A stretch of 64,000 nt of DNA from Drosophila pseudoobscura. Lineage: Eukaryota; Arthropoda; Insecta; Diptera; Drosophilidae. Below are positions 21,274 through 34,316 of this stretch, in pieces (position 1 is the stretch's first letter; every line of letters starts with the position of its first letter). The stretch lies in the NCBI RefSeq assembly GCF_009870125.1, contig NC_046683.1, forward strand, positions 59,659,869-59,723,868. Reading direction: 5' to 3'. Position numbers and translations under genes: made by a program. The notes below the pieces were generated by a model that saw only the letters and a program-made list of their open reading frames with translations, was not told the origin of the DNA and made no database searches.

Positions 21274-21919
21274 ATGGACACTAAATTAATTTTGTTACAC
21301 TGTAACTACACGGTAAGTACACATTTTGCTACATATCAACTACATATTGATGTAATTATCAACAGAGACACCTGCGAAGAAAATGTGTATGAATTTAAAT
21401 TTAAATTTGAATTTCTCCGTGGGCGATTTAACGATTTGCATTTTTTCTTTGGCTATTTTCTCGACTATTTATGGGCCGATCTGGACGTGTCAAGTCTTTT
21501 CGTGTTTAGAAGAGTCAGTCATTAGCACCCGAAAAAAAGATATCCCATACAACTTATTGTATTATGTATTTTATTATTCGTATTATTTATTTGTCATGTG
21601 TTATAAGCATTTGCAGTTACAGTTGATTAGCCGAACGAGCGGTAAACCTTCTCAAATATGGCAGATTACAATACTCTCGTGTATCCTCTCGTTTTCTTTC
21701 AATATCTCTCTTATAACATACAAACTAGCAAGCAACTTGCAGCAGGTACGTTGAGGGGCCTTGTTAATAACCGTTTAGAACTAGTACATAGTCTTAAAAT
21801 TAGTTAAGATATAAGTTGTTTATATGTTTCTATTAATATGTGCCTACACGAGGAAGTTTTCAAGGCAGATTCGGTTTGTTATTTCCGAATTCGTCATGGC
21901 GCAAGCACTTCCTAATTAA
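21274..21919 (+). CDS. Candidate small multi-pass membrane protein, unrecognised
   Basis: An ATG at 21274 opens 13 codons ending at donor TACACG|GTAAGT (21312). After a 55-base intron, acceptor ACAGAG| leads to an exon from 21368 in the same frame with 128 sense codons. It either ends at TGA (21754; 141 aa in all) or splices at CAGCAG|GTACGT (21747) to a short exon 21869-21919 ending in TAA. The protein has three hydrophobic stretches, around TICIFSLAIFSTIYGPIW, NLLYYVFYYSYYLFVMCY and ITILSCILSFSFNISLI. I do not recognise the family. Two matching splice sites in an AT-rich area support a real gene, but codon use is weak and chance cannot be excluded. Confidence 0.35.
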
Positions 21920-21984
21920 ATAATGTAACTGCCAGAAAAAAAAGAAGTTCTGATTCGATATTTGACATTAGTTTGCTCCTTCCC

Positions 21985-23091
21985 TCAGTAGCGCTGGCTC
22001 TCACGATCTGAGTACTTGCCGCTCAGCTTGCTAACCGAGTACCGATCCGAATAGGCATCGTATTTGTCCGCCTTGTAGTTGATCTCCTGGGGTGTGTAGC
22101 CGATGTTCTTCTGCCAGTGACGGGTCCAGTACAGATCCTCGTTACGCACCTGCGACGGGGTCCTGGCATCGCGGCACACATACACACAGTAGATCATGCA
22201 GCCTATCAGCGTGAGGAAGCCGAATATCAGGAACACAATGCCCAGTATCCACACATACAGCGGCTCGTAGAACTGCACCACGATGACGAAGCCCAGAGTG
22301 ACCAGGATCAGGCCCAAGTTCAGCAGCAGCATCAGACAGCAGACGCCCTTAACATTCGGGCAGAATGGGTTCGGAGCGGACATGGTCTCGATCTTGGCGC
22401 CCCTTTTGGTGGTAGACCGAGCGCTCCGTCCCGTCTTGGCAGTGCTGGCCACCGAATAGACACTACGCGGGGGTCCTCGCGAAACTGGACGCTGGCTATA
22501 TCGGCTGTAAGTGATATAAGTTAGAAACGTTTGAAGAGTGTTGCAGGGCATTTAAGATCTTACCTGATCTCCGATGGCGCCTTGTAAGCAGCACTGGTCA
22601 CATAGATATCGCTGCCCCCATCCCCGCCATGATCATAGCTAAGGGCTGAAGGTGCTCGTGGCGGCTGGCGCGTGGGCGGTGGTCCGCTGAGAGAGCGTGG
22701 TCCTCCATTATCCGGGGAGCTGGAGAGGCCCATCTGACTGTGGCTGTAGCTGTGCTGCAGGTGCTGGTGATGTCCGTTCGCGGAGCGCTTCTTTCGCGAC
22801 GAGTTGTACTGGGACTGTGGCGAGATGCGCTCGTGAGTGAGTGTGTACTCGGAGTAGGTGCGCTCGGAGGGAGCGCGATGAGAGTGCGACTCCTCGCCGT
22901 CTGTGGAGTAGCCGCGATTCGAGTGGACGTACGGAGGGTCAGGTGTGAGTCGGCCGTGAGTGGCCACATAATGGCTGCCCTTCAATCTGTAATTGGATTG
23001 CAAATGTTATCTCAAATTGGTGGCTAAGTGGACGGGGATCCACACTGGGACCCATCCTCGCAACTTACTTCTTCACTTGTCTCTCGTGCAT
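21985..23091 (-). CDS. Uncharacterised two-pass membrane protein with long Ser/Pro/His-rich N-terminus
   Basis: Three coding exons, 23091-23069, 22986-22564 and 22504-21985, joined in phase to 321 aa starting MHERQVKKLKGSHYVATHGR. Residues 1-190 are hydrophilic, rich in Ser, Pro, Arg, His and Tyr and probably cytoplasmic. The conserved-looking core follows: PNPFCPNVKGVCCLM, TM1 at about 204-227, a very short loop YEPLYVW, and TM2 at about 231-257 ending CMIYCVYVCRD. A Tyr/Asp/Ser-rich tail ends in SDRESQRY. The cysteines at the membrane edges are possible palmitoylation sites. The short loop predicts a hairpin with both ends on the same side. I do not recognise a named family and assign no function. 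Confidence 0.8.
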
Positions 23092-23208
23092 TTTTCTCTG
23101 ATGGTTCCACTACCTTCTTTCTGTTCTGGATGCTGGGGTGCTCTCCTCTCCTGGGGCGCTGCGTTTTATCGACTGCTAATGGTCTTGACTAGCAATTCTC
23201 GGAGCTGC
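23092..23208 (-). other. 5' UTR part of the two-pass protein's first coding exon
   Basis: A strong acceptor CTTCTTTCCAG| at 23209 opens an exon that runs to the donor at 23069. Stops in the frame of the ATG make 23208-23092 untranslated. Confidence 0.55.
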
Positions 23209-25004
23209 CTGGAAAGAAGCAAACAGAAAACAGAGAACAGACACGTGGCAATTAGCATTTGTCAGGCTACCAATGAAATTGTTTAACAGTTTTCAACTTT
23301 TAATTAAAAGTTTAATTTTTCGTTTTCATATGGCTGCAATGTACAGTGAACCAGCAGTACGTACTGTGTGAGCAACAGACCATTTGGTGTAACCTGGGGA
23401 AAGTTTGTGCGTTTCCAGTGAGTTTTTAGTGCATCAAAGTTCTTCCATTTAATATAAACTATTGCTCTCCAGTACGGAATGTGTTTATGATATGTTCTGT
23501 CCCGAAAGCGGGTGGGGTGGGTCCTCAGTTATCCCAGAGACAAAGGACGGCAAACAAATTAGCATTTCGATAAGCCTGAAGTCTCGTCCTGCCCCCCTTC
23601 CCCCTTCAGGAATGTGGTCCCATCCCTGCCTTGCATAATTTATATCAATTTATGATGTTACTGTTGCGGCGCACCCATCCCAATGATTGGCGCTGCAGTT
23701 CGTTGCACTTTTCTCAGTCCCGTTAAGCTTTCAAAAGCCACTCAAAAAGTGGCAGAAATATGTTCGTTCTTTCAAGTTCAGGGCATGGAAATTGAAGTTG
23801 CCCCTGCTCCTCAGTGTCGCCTCGCTGCTCGCTGCTCGTTGCTCGTTGTTCGTCCTTCGCCTGCAATTTGTCACTTGGTCACGTAGCTCTTGGTTTTGGG
23901 TGCGACATTCTGTTGCAAGGTGACAGGTGATATGCGGGAGACGCGCGCAGCGGCAGCGGCAGAGGCAGAGGCACTGTGTTCTGTGGGTTGGGTTGGGTTG
24001 GGGGGGAAAACTGGTTCTTTTGCTCCCTTGAATTCCTGATTGCATGCACACTCACAGAAAGTATTTACATACATATGTACATACGTGTGTATTTTGGCTC
24101 TACTCATAGCCACTACATACAATATATCAATCAACGTGTAATTATAATTCTGCTAAAAAATAGTTCCTATCTCGACGAACTTCCACAAAACTCTTGGCGG
24201 AATGCCATCTGGAGTCTTCCTTGCCACTCTGGCTGTTTCTGGCTGATGATAAAATTGAGTTATTGCCTCGATTAGGCCAATTAAAGGGTGTCGTTATCTA
24301 TCGCATCGTTGTGGGCCTGGCACTGCCCTTCCCATCGCCCTCTCCACGGCCCTCTCCATAGTCTCCCCGACTAGCCTTCTTATTATGTATTCCAACTGAG
24401 GCCAATTTCTGAGTGCATTTACATTTGTGGCTAGCCGGCGGTCAATCGCGATACAATTGTCAGTTGGGATCTGGATCTGTGGATCTGGGGAGGTCTACAG
24501 TAAAACTTTCAAGTTCAATGCGGTGATTTTAGTGCCTGGGGAGTACAGAAACACACAAACACACACACACACATTTATGGTGTGGGCGGTAACGTCATCA
24601 AATGAAAAATCGAACTGGAGGCCGAGATGGAGGCCAAGAATGAGAGACAGGCGACCCTTTCCTGCCTGTGTCTGTGTGGTCCCAGTGGTTGCCTTCGCCT
24701 TCGTCTTCGCCTCCATCTCCATCCCACCATCGTTTGGGGTTTCTATCACTTGGCGGCCATCAAAGCCTTTCCGTTTGCAACTCCCATGCGTCGGATTTTT
24801 ACATGCTTCGCTCTACTCCGCTCCGCTCTACTCCGCTCCACTTCGCTACGGTCGGACAGCGGCTCCATGCCACACCACTGCTCCGCACATTGATTTGTTT
24901 ATGCGGTTTTTGGGGTTTGTTTTGTTAGGCTTGCCTTAAAGCCTTTTCCTTTTGCGGCAAATGGAATGCGAATGCCATTAAAATGTGTTTGCTCTCGTAT
25001 TTAC

Positions 25005-25143
25005 CTTGGCGCAGCAGCACCACCAGCCCCAGCAGCACCACCATCACCACCAGAACCAGCAAGACCTTAACATTTAACGCCACATAAACAGCATTATAAA
25101 CCAAGAAAGCATCCAGAACCAAACGAAGGGTAAAGTGGATCAT
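25005..25143 (-). CDS. Candidate small ORF: single-pass hydrophobic peptide
   Basis: An ATG at 25143 opens 46 codons ending at donor CGCCAAG|GTAAATAC. The peptide begins MIHFTLRLVLDAFLVYNAVY and then has about 20 hydrophobic residues (VKVLLVLVVMVVLLGLVVLL) before an Arg-Gln. Spliced to the acceptor at 23208 it would end after GSSENC (52 aa). Unspliced it reads 72 aa. The hydrophobic run is built from GTG/CTG repeats, so it may be a by-product of simple sequence. No homology is claimed. Confidence 0.25.
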
Positions 25144-26580
25144 TTTAGGGCTACTTCATATACTAAAATGCCCATACGTACATATATGCCACATCATACA
25201 TAGTCGTATAAATCTTGTATATGGGCTCATCAATATGGTGGGGGGGGGCCGTGCCTCGTAAAGCAGTTTTTCTCGTCCAGGTTACATGAAATTTGCATTT
25301 TGTCGCTGGACCGTTAAAAAGTGTGGCGCCCCCCCGTTCATTGTCTTTGATGGAGGATTTCACAACTTTCGCTGCTTCCGCTGATGCAGCCCCAACAATG
25401 GGCCAAGAGCGGAAGTCGTTGCCAACGAAACGAGAAGTTAATTTGTGGCAATTCGTGTTACACAAAGTGAGAAAACAAGACACCGCGATCGGCCGCAGCA
25501 ATGCACTCCATCATTGTGGTCAAGTGTCATAAAAGTTGGACGACTTGAACTTGCCATTGAGGCCGTTGTTGTGGTCTTGGTCAGCGGCATGGCATGTAAA
25601 TTTCATTGCCATGCACCAGGCACCGGGCAACGGGCACCAGGCACCAGGCACCACCATGAAATTTTTCGGGGCGCGGTTTAGAAAGTTTTCCCCAGATGCA
25701 CATCTACAAAATATACGAGTACGAGTACGAGTACCAGTATGCATGCGTCCCACCAAACTGGGGCAAGAACTGCAGGCCACCACCACTGCAGCCTGTGCCT
25801 GGGACACAATCTGTAGCACTCAACCGCAAAAGCAGCGCCTTTCACAAGCGAACCGACGGACCGATGGGTGGGGGCTCTCAGACGGACCGAAATTGCAAGT
25901 TGCAGGCTCTCGATCCGTGCAATCCCAATAAATATCGCCACAGTGGCCGGCAGTGGCCCCCAGAAGTCGCTAGAATAAATAATAACAGACTATGTATTGT
26001 CATTTGCATTCTCCGAACCGTATGCCGGGAGTCTTGAGATATGCATTGTACAATTACCATTCAAATGGATTCCTTTGTGCTCCCCTAATATTCATAAATC
26101 AGCCATTGTTTGGGCTGTAGAAAACCTTCCACTAGGATTATCGTACCCGTAGCCCGCCCAGCCTATTGATCTTTTCGCTTTTTATTGCTTTCAGGGCTTC
26201 CAGGGAATTTCCATTATGATTTTCGTTTCTAATTAGCAGATGTTATGGCCAAAGAAATTTATACGAGCATTTACTTTAAACTGTTATGGGTACAGGAAAA
26301 TCTAAGGCACACGGAATTCCGTGGCCCTGCATTAATTGCTATCGGCTGTTATCTCATCTCTGGCTTGATTTAATGACTTCTGCTGCATGTTTTCGAAAAT
26401 CAGCATAAAATTTGATTGCATTGTTAAAACCCAAAGCGCTTAATGTCGATTCGGCTCTGGTTGCTGCTCTCAAGCGGCGAGGCGACCATTAAACTGGGGG
26501 CCCAGTGGCAGCCGCAGCCTCAGTTTCAGTCTCAGCCCCAGTCTCAGCCTCAACAACCGCTAATTCTGCGCTGCGTCGCG

Positions 26581-26630
26581 CTGCTTTGCGCTGCTTTGCT
26601 CTGCTTTGCGCTGCTTTGCTCTGCACTGCT
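26581..26630. repeat. 10-bp tandem repeat (CTGCTTTGCG/CTGCTTTGCT)
   Basis: Five units of exactly ten bases alternating in the last base, ending CTGCACTGCT. Confidence 0.8.
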
Positions 26631-26965
26631 ATGTGCGAGGCTGCGTGGTTTGGCCGGGTCCCCGATCTTAGACGTTAAGTAGCCGTAGCTGCCGCGCGTT
26701 AATCGCTTTTAATTGCTAAATTACGCGCTGCATGGGCAACATTGTCCAGAGTGGACAGAACCAGTGCCGGGTCTGAGGCCTGCAGATGGAGTCATGGATT
26801 GGATGCGACTGTTAACACGCCGCAGACTGTGGACTGCGACTGGGAAACACTAATGCGTGTAATTAGCCGCAAAAAAAGCGGCAAGACCACTTAACTGATT
26901 TATTAAAACGTTTTTCCATTAAATTTTTAACCCTGCAGGCTATTAAAAACACTAACTCTTCCACG

Positions 26966-26999
<34 letters not shown>

Positions 27000-28097
27000 C
27001 ACACCGCAGACGTAAAGAGGCCGCAAAGAGGAGTCCACGTCGACGTCTGGGTCGGGGTCTGGCTCTGGGTCTGGGTATGGGGCCTCCGAATGGAGGCATT
27101 CCGAAAAGGGCGCGCAGACTTGAAAAATGAGCAGCGTTTAAAATTATTCTGTTCTCGCATCGCAACTGTGGGGCAAATCCAGAACAATACAGGCCCATAA
27201 ATCTATGGGCATACGAGTATAAGGTCTGTACTTGTACTAGTTTAAGGAGTCATAAAAGAGAAAGGAAAGGATTGCCTAAAATAAAGGTTTGGCCACTGTG
27301 CCGCTTGTGGCACTTACAAGCTCTCAAGCTGCCTTTCCTCATGTTAATCTATGGCTTTCCAGGCCAAATCCCACTCCCACTCCCAGCTCCACCAACACCA
27401 ACACCACCAAGAAGTTGGCCGAAAAATTCAAATGGGCGGTCAGTTGGTAAAACATTTTGACAACGTCAATGGCCATGCAGAAACCCATCCGAAAACCTAA
27501 GACCCAAAACTTTCTAGCCATAAATGCCCGCTCACGTCGCAGTGGTCGAAGGAGCAGCGGCAGCGGAAGCAGCAGCAAGGGAATGAAATTAATTATGGCC
27601 AAGTGCGGGGCTCACATCGGTCGATGAAAGTGCGATAAAGATGCCATATTTCTTTTATTAAATTTTCAGCCATTTATTGCTAGACCGTTTGATGTTCGCC
27701 CCGGACAAGTAAGCCGTTAAAATCAATGGCCCAGTCGAAAAGAATCGGACACAAAGAAGGTCACATTTGTGTGGCCAAACAATAAACAATATACATACGT
27801 ATATTAAATCTCACCACTCTTTCGGAGAAAGTTCACTTAACGGCCTAAGCTGGGGCGCCCGTACGTAATGCTTTCAATTTTTTTTTTCCCTCCCCCTTTT
27901 TCATTTTATTTTTCGCAAACTCACTTTAAACAACAACAACAAATTGTGCACAACAATTTGGTGTTTTTTTGTTGACCGTGTCGTGTCCCCTGGCCCCCCT
28001 CCGGTTCTGTCTACCCGTACAATTGTGGCAACTTGCAAATGAAGTCTGCTCCGCCAACTGCTGTTATCCAGAGATCCACGGGACGGCAGCGCAATCG

Positions 28098-28136
28098 CCA
28101 AAGCCGAAGCCGAAGCCAAAGCCAAAGCCAAAGCCA
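28098..28136. repeat. 6-bp tandem repeat (AAAGCC/GAAGCC)
   Basis: About six units on the + strand with purine variation at the first position. Non-coding. Confidence 0.8.
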
Positions 28137-29159
28137 TCAAAGCGATGAGCTACATGAGTGAGGTGTGTTGGGAAGGTCCCTTTTTTGACTACGTCACGTT
28201 TGCAACATCAATTTCAATCAACCTGACCCTGTCTAAGACCCCTCCATACCCACATCTAGCAGTCTTACAGCTGTTTTTTTTTTGTTTCGAATGCGAATGA
28301 ATGCCAACTGCCAAGTGCCAAGTGTAGGCCGGATTTCACATCAAACGCAACAGTTGTCTCTCTGCGTAATCTCTATGACTGGCGCTGTCTTTTCTTGGAT
28401 CCCAGGCTTTGGAGCTGAGCCGAACCACTTAGAGCAGAGCAGAGCAGAGCCGAGACAGGCAGAGCTGAATCTTTGAAGAATTACCGAAAAGCAAAGCTCT
28501 TTTAGTGCTCTAGAATCTGCACAAAAGCTGTTCTATTGAAATAGAATTTATGTGGAAGTTGATTGCCATTTGAAAGTCTAGTTTTATGGATATGTGAAGG
28601 CTATTCTTCCGCTGAATTGGCACTTCATTAACACATTTTTCCATTGCGGATATGTGGGCGCCCGCTGCTGCCCCTTATGGGTTAATTGTGTGGCGGTGTC
28701 GCCTGCCTCCATTGGGTCTGTCGCCCTTCCGGTGCCGCACGCCAAATGGGTTTCGAGCGAAGTCTTTACCAACGGGGTGCTATACATTAGAGGCACAATG
28801 CTCGTATAATGGATCTGTTTAGACAGACACAAGCCATCTATGTATGCATGCTGTCCCTGCCCCAGCCCCAGCCCCATCCGCTGCCTCTGTTGCTGCTGCT
28901 GTTTGTGGCGCATTAAGTTGCTCTCTAAGCAGAACCGATACAGATCGTCAGGTGTTTCCACTTATTCAGTAACTTCAATTGTAACTGTAAGTACTCGAAC
29001 TCGTGGCAAGGCAAGGCGAGGCGAGGCGAGGCAAGGCGCTGCTGGTTCTTAGTGCCGCGTTCTCGAGTCCGCGTGGATTCGTATCTGTGGCGCACGGTCT
29101 AAATGGCACCCGAAACAATGCGCATAATAAATATTCTGTGAGCCGTGGAGTGGGTTAGT

Positions 29160-29199
29160 GCTGGAGCTGGAGCTGGGGCTGGAGCTGGGGCTGGAGCTC
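29160..29199. repeat. 6-bp tandem repeat (CTGGAG/CTGGGG)
   Basis: About six to seven units. A closely similar array occurs independently at 34317-34366. Confidence 0.8.
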
Positions 29200-29978
29200 T
29201 GGGGTTAAACCTGTTCGCAGTCAGCGGCGGTGGCGGCGGCATATTTATGGGGCAGACAGACTGCGGCTGTGGCTGCCACGGGAAGGGATACTTTGCAACA
29301 TAAATACCGTTACAACTTTTGTTTTTCTGCCTCTGCCTCCGTTTCTGGGTTTCTTTTCTTTTTTTTCGGCCATGGCCTGAGCCGCACTAGCGGTGCCTTG
29401 GGTTTATGTTTATTTCGGTTTCATTAATAGTTCAAATAACTGCACAAGTGGCTCGTGGAGCCATCAAATGCAGCCAGCCCCACTTAGAGAGCGACTATCT
29501 AAACGACCCCATAAAGTTAAAGTCTGCGGTTGTAATCTATTGATCTGGAGATCAAATAACCAACAAACAAAGCAACGAACAACCACACGTTCGAGTATTT
29601 CTTTGCATTCATTTCGATTGCACAACTGGCCAACAAAACGTGTTGACAATATCCGTAAGTACACTTGCCCACTTGGCAGCAAAAAAACTAGCAAAAAGCC
29701 AATAGCAAATAGCAAACAGCAAAAGAAAAATGCAAACCTTAAATATCAAATAATAAGCCAATTCCCATTCCCAGTCCCCAGCAATCGACACATGAGTCGC
29801 ATATGTACGAGTATATGCATGCAGACCAGATCATGGCTCTCCACATCCACATCCACATCCCCCATTAACATCCCGGGGTCCATTCGATGGAGCCTGGGCC
29901 AGCTTCCACCGATAGACAGAGACCGGCGGCTGCGTTGCGTTTCGATTTGTTTCCCACGCTAGGCGGCTGCAGCTGCTC

Positions 29979-30010
29979 CGATCGGATCTGATCCGATCCG
30001 ATCCGATCTG
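29979..30010. repeat. Palindrome-rich ATCCG/ATCTG array
   Basis: Overlapping GATCCGATC and CGGATC units make this stretch largely self-complementary, so it could form a hairpin. Confidence 0.7.
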
Positions 30011-31708
30011 ACGACGATGCCGAGAATGCCCAGTCGCGGTGCCTGATACCAGTATTCTAATGCGCCGGGGACACGGATAGAGATTAATTAATATTGCAGC
30101 TCGTTAGGCGGCAGAGGGGGGGGTTCTTGCCTACTTTGGCAATTCATTGTTTCAAGGAAGGAAATTCCAATCTTCTATAATACACTCGTATTCGACTTCC
30201 CCCCCCCTGCCTGGAGCTCGATGACATCTCCAAGTAAAATTGGATTCATGTGAATTGTTGATGACTCGTCGCTGAAGAAGATCTCGCCATCCATAAAAGC
30301 TACAAACGTATAAACTATTTATGTTGAACCTAACGAATGTCCGCTAAAAATCAAACACAATCTTGAGAGTTTTTTGGCTTTTGTTTGTCGGCTGTAGTTT
30401 TTCGTAGTTTTTGTTGTTTTCTGCCTTCAAGGTCTTGCGGCGGCAGACAGCGATTTATGAGAGGGGTGTTGCCTTTTATAATTTGCCAAAGTTATTATTG
30501 TTGTTATAGCCCCCTGATGATTGTATAATATTTGCCTTTTGCCCGGCATACATATATAATTTCGTGGCTGGTAACGTGGAAGATCTCTGTGGGCGTAGAC
30601 TCTGGCTCCGGCCCCGGCTCCGGGGGCGGGGGGAAATACTTTAATGTCAAGTGTGGCTCACAGAATATCAGTGGCTGTGTGGCATTGTTACGGCTTAAGG
30701 CACTCGAGAAGCCAAAAACTGTGTGTTTTCAACAAGTTTTGTTTTTTTCCTGATTGCTTTTCTGTTTTCGGGCACATTCCATCAAATGCTGTTCATTCAA
30801 TTAGATGTTGAAACAGAGGACGTTGCCATAACTCTGGCATAAGACCTGGCTACCGTTCCTCTGTTCCTCTGTTCCTCTCTTCCCTGTCCTCTGCCCTCTC
30901 CCGTTCTGCTCTTGGGGACTGGGGGGGTGGCTCCATTGAATTATGATTTGAGCAATAAAGAGCTTGTGTGCATATATAGTATGAAGAGTCTTGCTTATTG
31001 TTTGCTTATTGCTAATTGTTTCCTCTGCTGGAGCAGCAGAAATCGAAATACAGAAATGTGTTTGGGTTATTTATAAGATTTCGTTACGGTCTTTGTTTTT
31101 CTCTATGGGGGGGGCATGGGCTACATGTCTGAGTAAACATGCATCTGCGAATAGAGCTCAACTTAAGTCTGGCAAAAATACCAGAAAAAGCCACTTTTGT
31201 GGACCACTCAAGGAGCCCAATCCTTTTGGGTAACAACTCAACGCTACAAACATACATGTATAATTGTTTAATTATTTACATTTCCCTTGGATATTGTTCT
31301 ATTGAATCGAGTCTTTAGAGGCCTGAATATCTTCAACGAATTTCGACTCTTTGCCCAGGTTTTTTGCAATCATTTGCAAAACCTGTTTCACTGATCACTG
31401 ATCACTGATTCAATAAGCATTCAGCTTAGCATCGATCTGCGGTTCGATCCAATGATTTATATAGCCCGGACTGCATGCCATGGAATGTCAGAGATTTTTT
31501 TGTACATATAATTTGCACGCAATGAGTGTGCAATGCAACCGACACGAGGCATTAATTACATATGATGATGTCATCACCATCATCATCGTCGTTGAAGATT
31601 TCAATTGGAGGCAGACTCTGGCACTGACAGCCAGACAGTCAGACAGTCAGAGCACCCTCTCAAATGTCAAATGAAAGTTGCAGCAAATCTAATATCTAAC
31701 ATCCAACA

Positions 31709-31744
31709 TATGGCATGGTATGGCATGGTATGGTATGGTATGGT
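31709..31744. repeat. TGGTA/TGGCA pentanucleotide repeat
   Basis: Seven units in a row (TGGCATGGTA twice, then TGGTA three times). Non-coding. Confidence 0.8.
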
Positions 31745-34316
31745 GATGATAATCATACATACAAGTATGTACAGCATGTAATCTCGGTTGGCTTCTTTCT
31801 TGTTTGATTTCTGCTGTCTGTCTGTCGGCTTCAGATTCACACGCAAACAAAACTCAGGAAGATTGCACAAGCCCCCGGGCCGAAGACTGCAGAGGGAATT
31901 ATTTAACTCAATATAACTTTATATAACCGACTCTGGCCAGTGGTGATTAGCACTGATTGATTTGTGTTTTTTGATGGTCGTTGAGCATTTGCATACACAC
32001 TCGGGCAGGTATCATTTTAGTTGCTGTGGGCTGGCTGCCAGCCAAACGATTGCCTCCTTTCGATGGGGCCAACACGCATACGCATCTTGTACAGCGGCAA
32101 ATTGGCTGTTTAAAAACGGAAAAACGGAAAAAATGAAGAAAACCTGTCTTCGATTAACCGCAATGGCAACAGGAGTATTGCATAACTTTCGCTGCATCTC
32201 GTGAATCATGGTCATGCCCCATACTACGGGTAAGCTATTGCAAAAAGTTGTACATCGGCACATCTGCGAGTATACCTACATATATACATATATCTCTAAT
32301 TGTTACCGCACTCGGAACAATCACGAATACAACAACAAGCACAACAACAACGAGTAAAACATTAGAGTTGACCCGAAAAGACACACAAAATTATCATTAT
32401 TATCAAAAGATTGTCATCAGGCAGAAGTAAAAATAAAATTAAATAAAGAAAAACAGAGAGGGACACTTGGCCCCTGGCGTTGGTTTTGAATTTCTAGATG
32501 TTGCTGTTGCTGTTTCTGTTGCCGTTGCTGTTTCTGTTGCCGTTGCCCGTCTCTGTGCAACTTTTATTGGATGGTAAGCGTGCTAAGCATGGCTGGCTCT
32601 TAACCATAAACATGGCCAGCGGCTAAGACACGAACAAAATAATACTAGTCGTCACAACGGCAGAGCGGAGGAAAATAACCAAACCAGCAACAACCAACAG
32701 CAACAGCAAGTTCTGTTATGCACAGTGGGTACCGGCCCTAACTATGGGGCCCACTAACCATGGGAGCTGCGCTGCAGCCGGAGATAAACTATTTGGAAAA
32801 TGCTTTTCATTGTGCAGGCGTCTAGCATATGATAATATCTTCTGCTCGATTTGTTAGGTAAGGGCTTGCGTCAAACTATGTTTTTTCTTGGATTTTCCTT
32901 TTGTCATTCAAAGCAAAAGAGAAAGCAGTAGATTATATGGCTCTTTCCATGTCTGAAGCTATTAAATTTCACTTATTGATCTATTTGGTATTGGCATTTT
33001 GACAGGTCCAGCTACAGCGGTTTATAAGGCGATCCGTGAGATTGCAGCTGCCAGCAAATGACCAAAAAATATGAATGGTATACCCTTACGGGGGGTATCA
33101 TAACTTGCATCTGAGGCAGAGATGCTTCCGCCTCTGTGAACCCATCTTACTATCGGCTGCATCAGAGCTGGTTATCTGCCATCAAAATGTTGGACTTGCC
33201 AGGGTCGGATCCATCTCAGGTTGATCCCTTAATGCGACGAATGACATAATCGCAGGCCCAGGGAGAGCCAGGGATGGCCAGGGGCTAACAAACTGGGCCA
33301 TAAACAAAGAGTGAATCGTGCCCATGCTCGTATAAGGCGAATCTCTGACTGGCCAACGGTGGCTGACTCTTTCAGGGTCAACGGGTGCGTAATCAATGGA
33401 GTCGCCCACGCGATGACAGTTCAGGTAGTTCAATGTATTGCGGAAATCGGCCAAGAAGAAGCAACGGAGCGGACTCTACTGGAGTGGACTAGAGTGGAGT
33501 GGAGGAAGCCCAAAGACGCTTAAAATGCAATTCAGTTTAGGCCAAAAACAAATTGATGGCAAATAAACAAGTTAAGGTATACGAACGTACTCTCTCTCAG
33601 TCGCACACACATGTACACCCCCCAATATATATATATATATGTGTACGTATATATTTCTCTATAAAAAAAAAAAAACAAAAACTGGCTTACCTTCTCTCCT
33701 CATTGTTATACAGTTCGGCTGGAGTTGTTGTTGCTGCTGGTGCTGCTGTCGCTGCTGTTGCTATTGTTTCGCTTATTTATTGTTAACGCTTTTTGCCAGC
33801 CACAGCGACAGGTTGTTAGTGTGCCCCTGCTGCCGCTGAACACATTTCATTACACTTCACTTGAAAACAAAAACAGAAACAAAAACAAAAAACCGTGTTG
33901 CACCGAGCACAGAGGCCAAAAAGCAGAGAGCACAGAAAAATGTCGAGACATATATTAAAATAAATATAGATATAAATATGGGCGATGACGTCGTCTCTAT
34001 CTATGCAAATGCGTTGGTGTGTGCGGCAGTGCGGCTGTGCGAGTGTGTGGGCCAAAAACCTTTACTGGTTCTGGCCAAAATGCCAGCCAACACGTTGGTG
34101 GTACCTACATACATACTCGCACACACAGAGGAGGTGTATGATATAATCGCTGCCATGAATGAATGATTGAAAGGCGTTGCAGCTTCTCGCACAGGCATTT
34201 CGGACCGGGGGCCCAACACAATGGCCAAGACTTGGCCAGACCCAGACCCGCCATGGACTTCGGAACTCGTCTAACCAAACTCAAACTCTAAAATCTTCTC
34301 GGCCCAAACTCTTTCT

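Noticed and set aside
23998..24006. GGGTTGGGTTGGG run resembling telomere repeat
   Set aside because: Only about three units; Drosophila telomeres are retrotransposon-based, so this is a simple repeat.
24427..24939. 170-codon + strand ORF
   Set aside because: Built from CACACA and CTCCGCT repeats; no recognisable domain.
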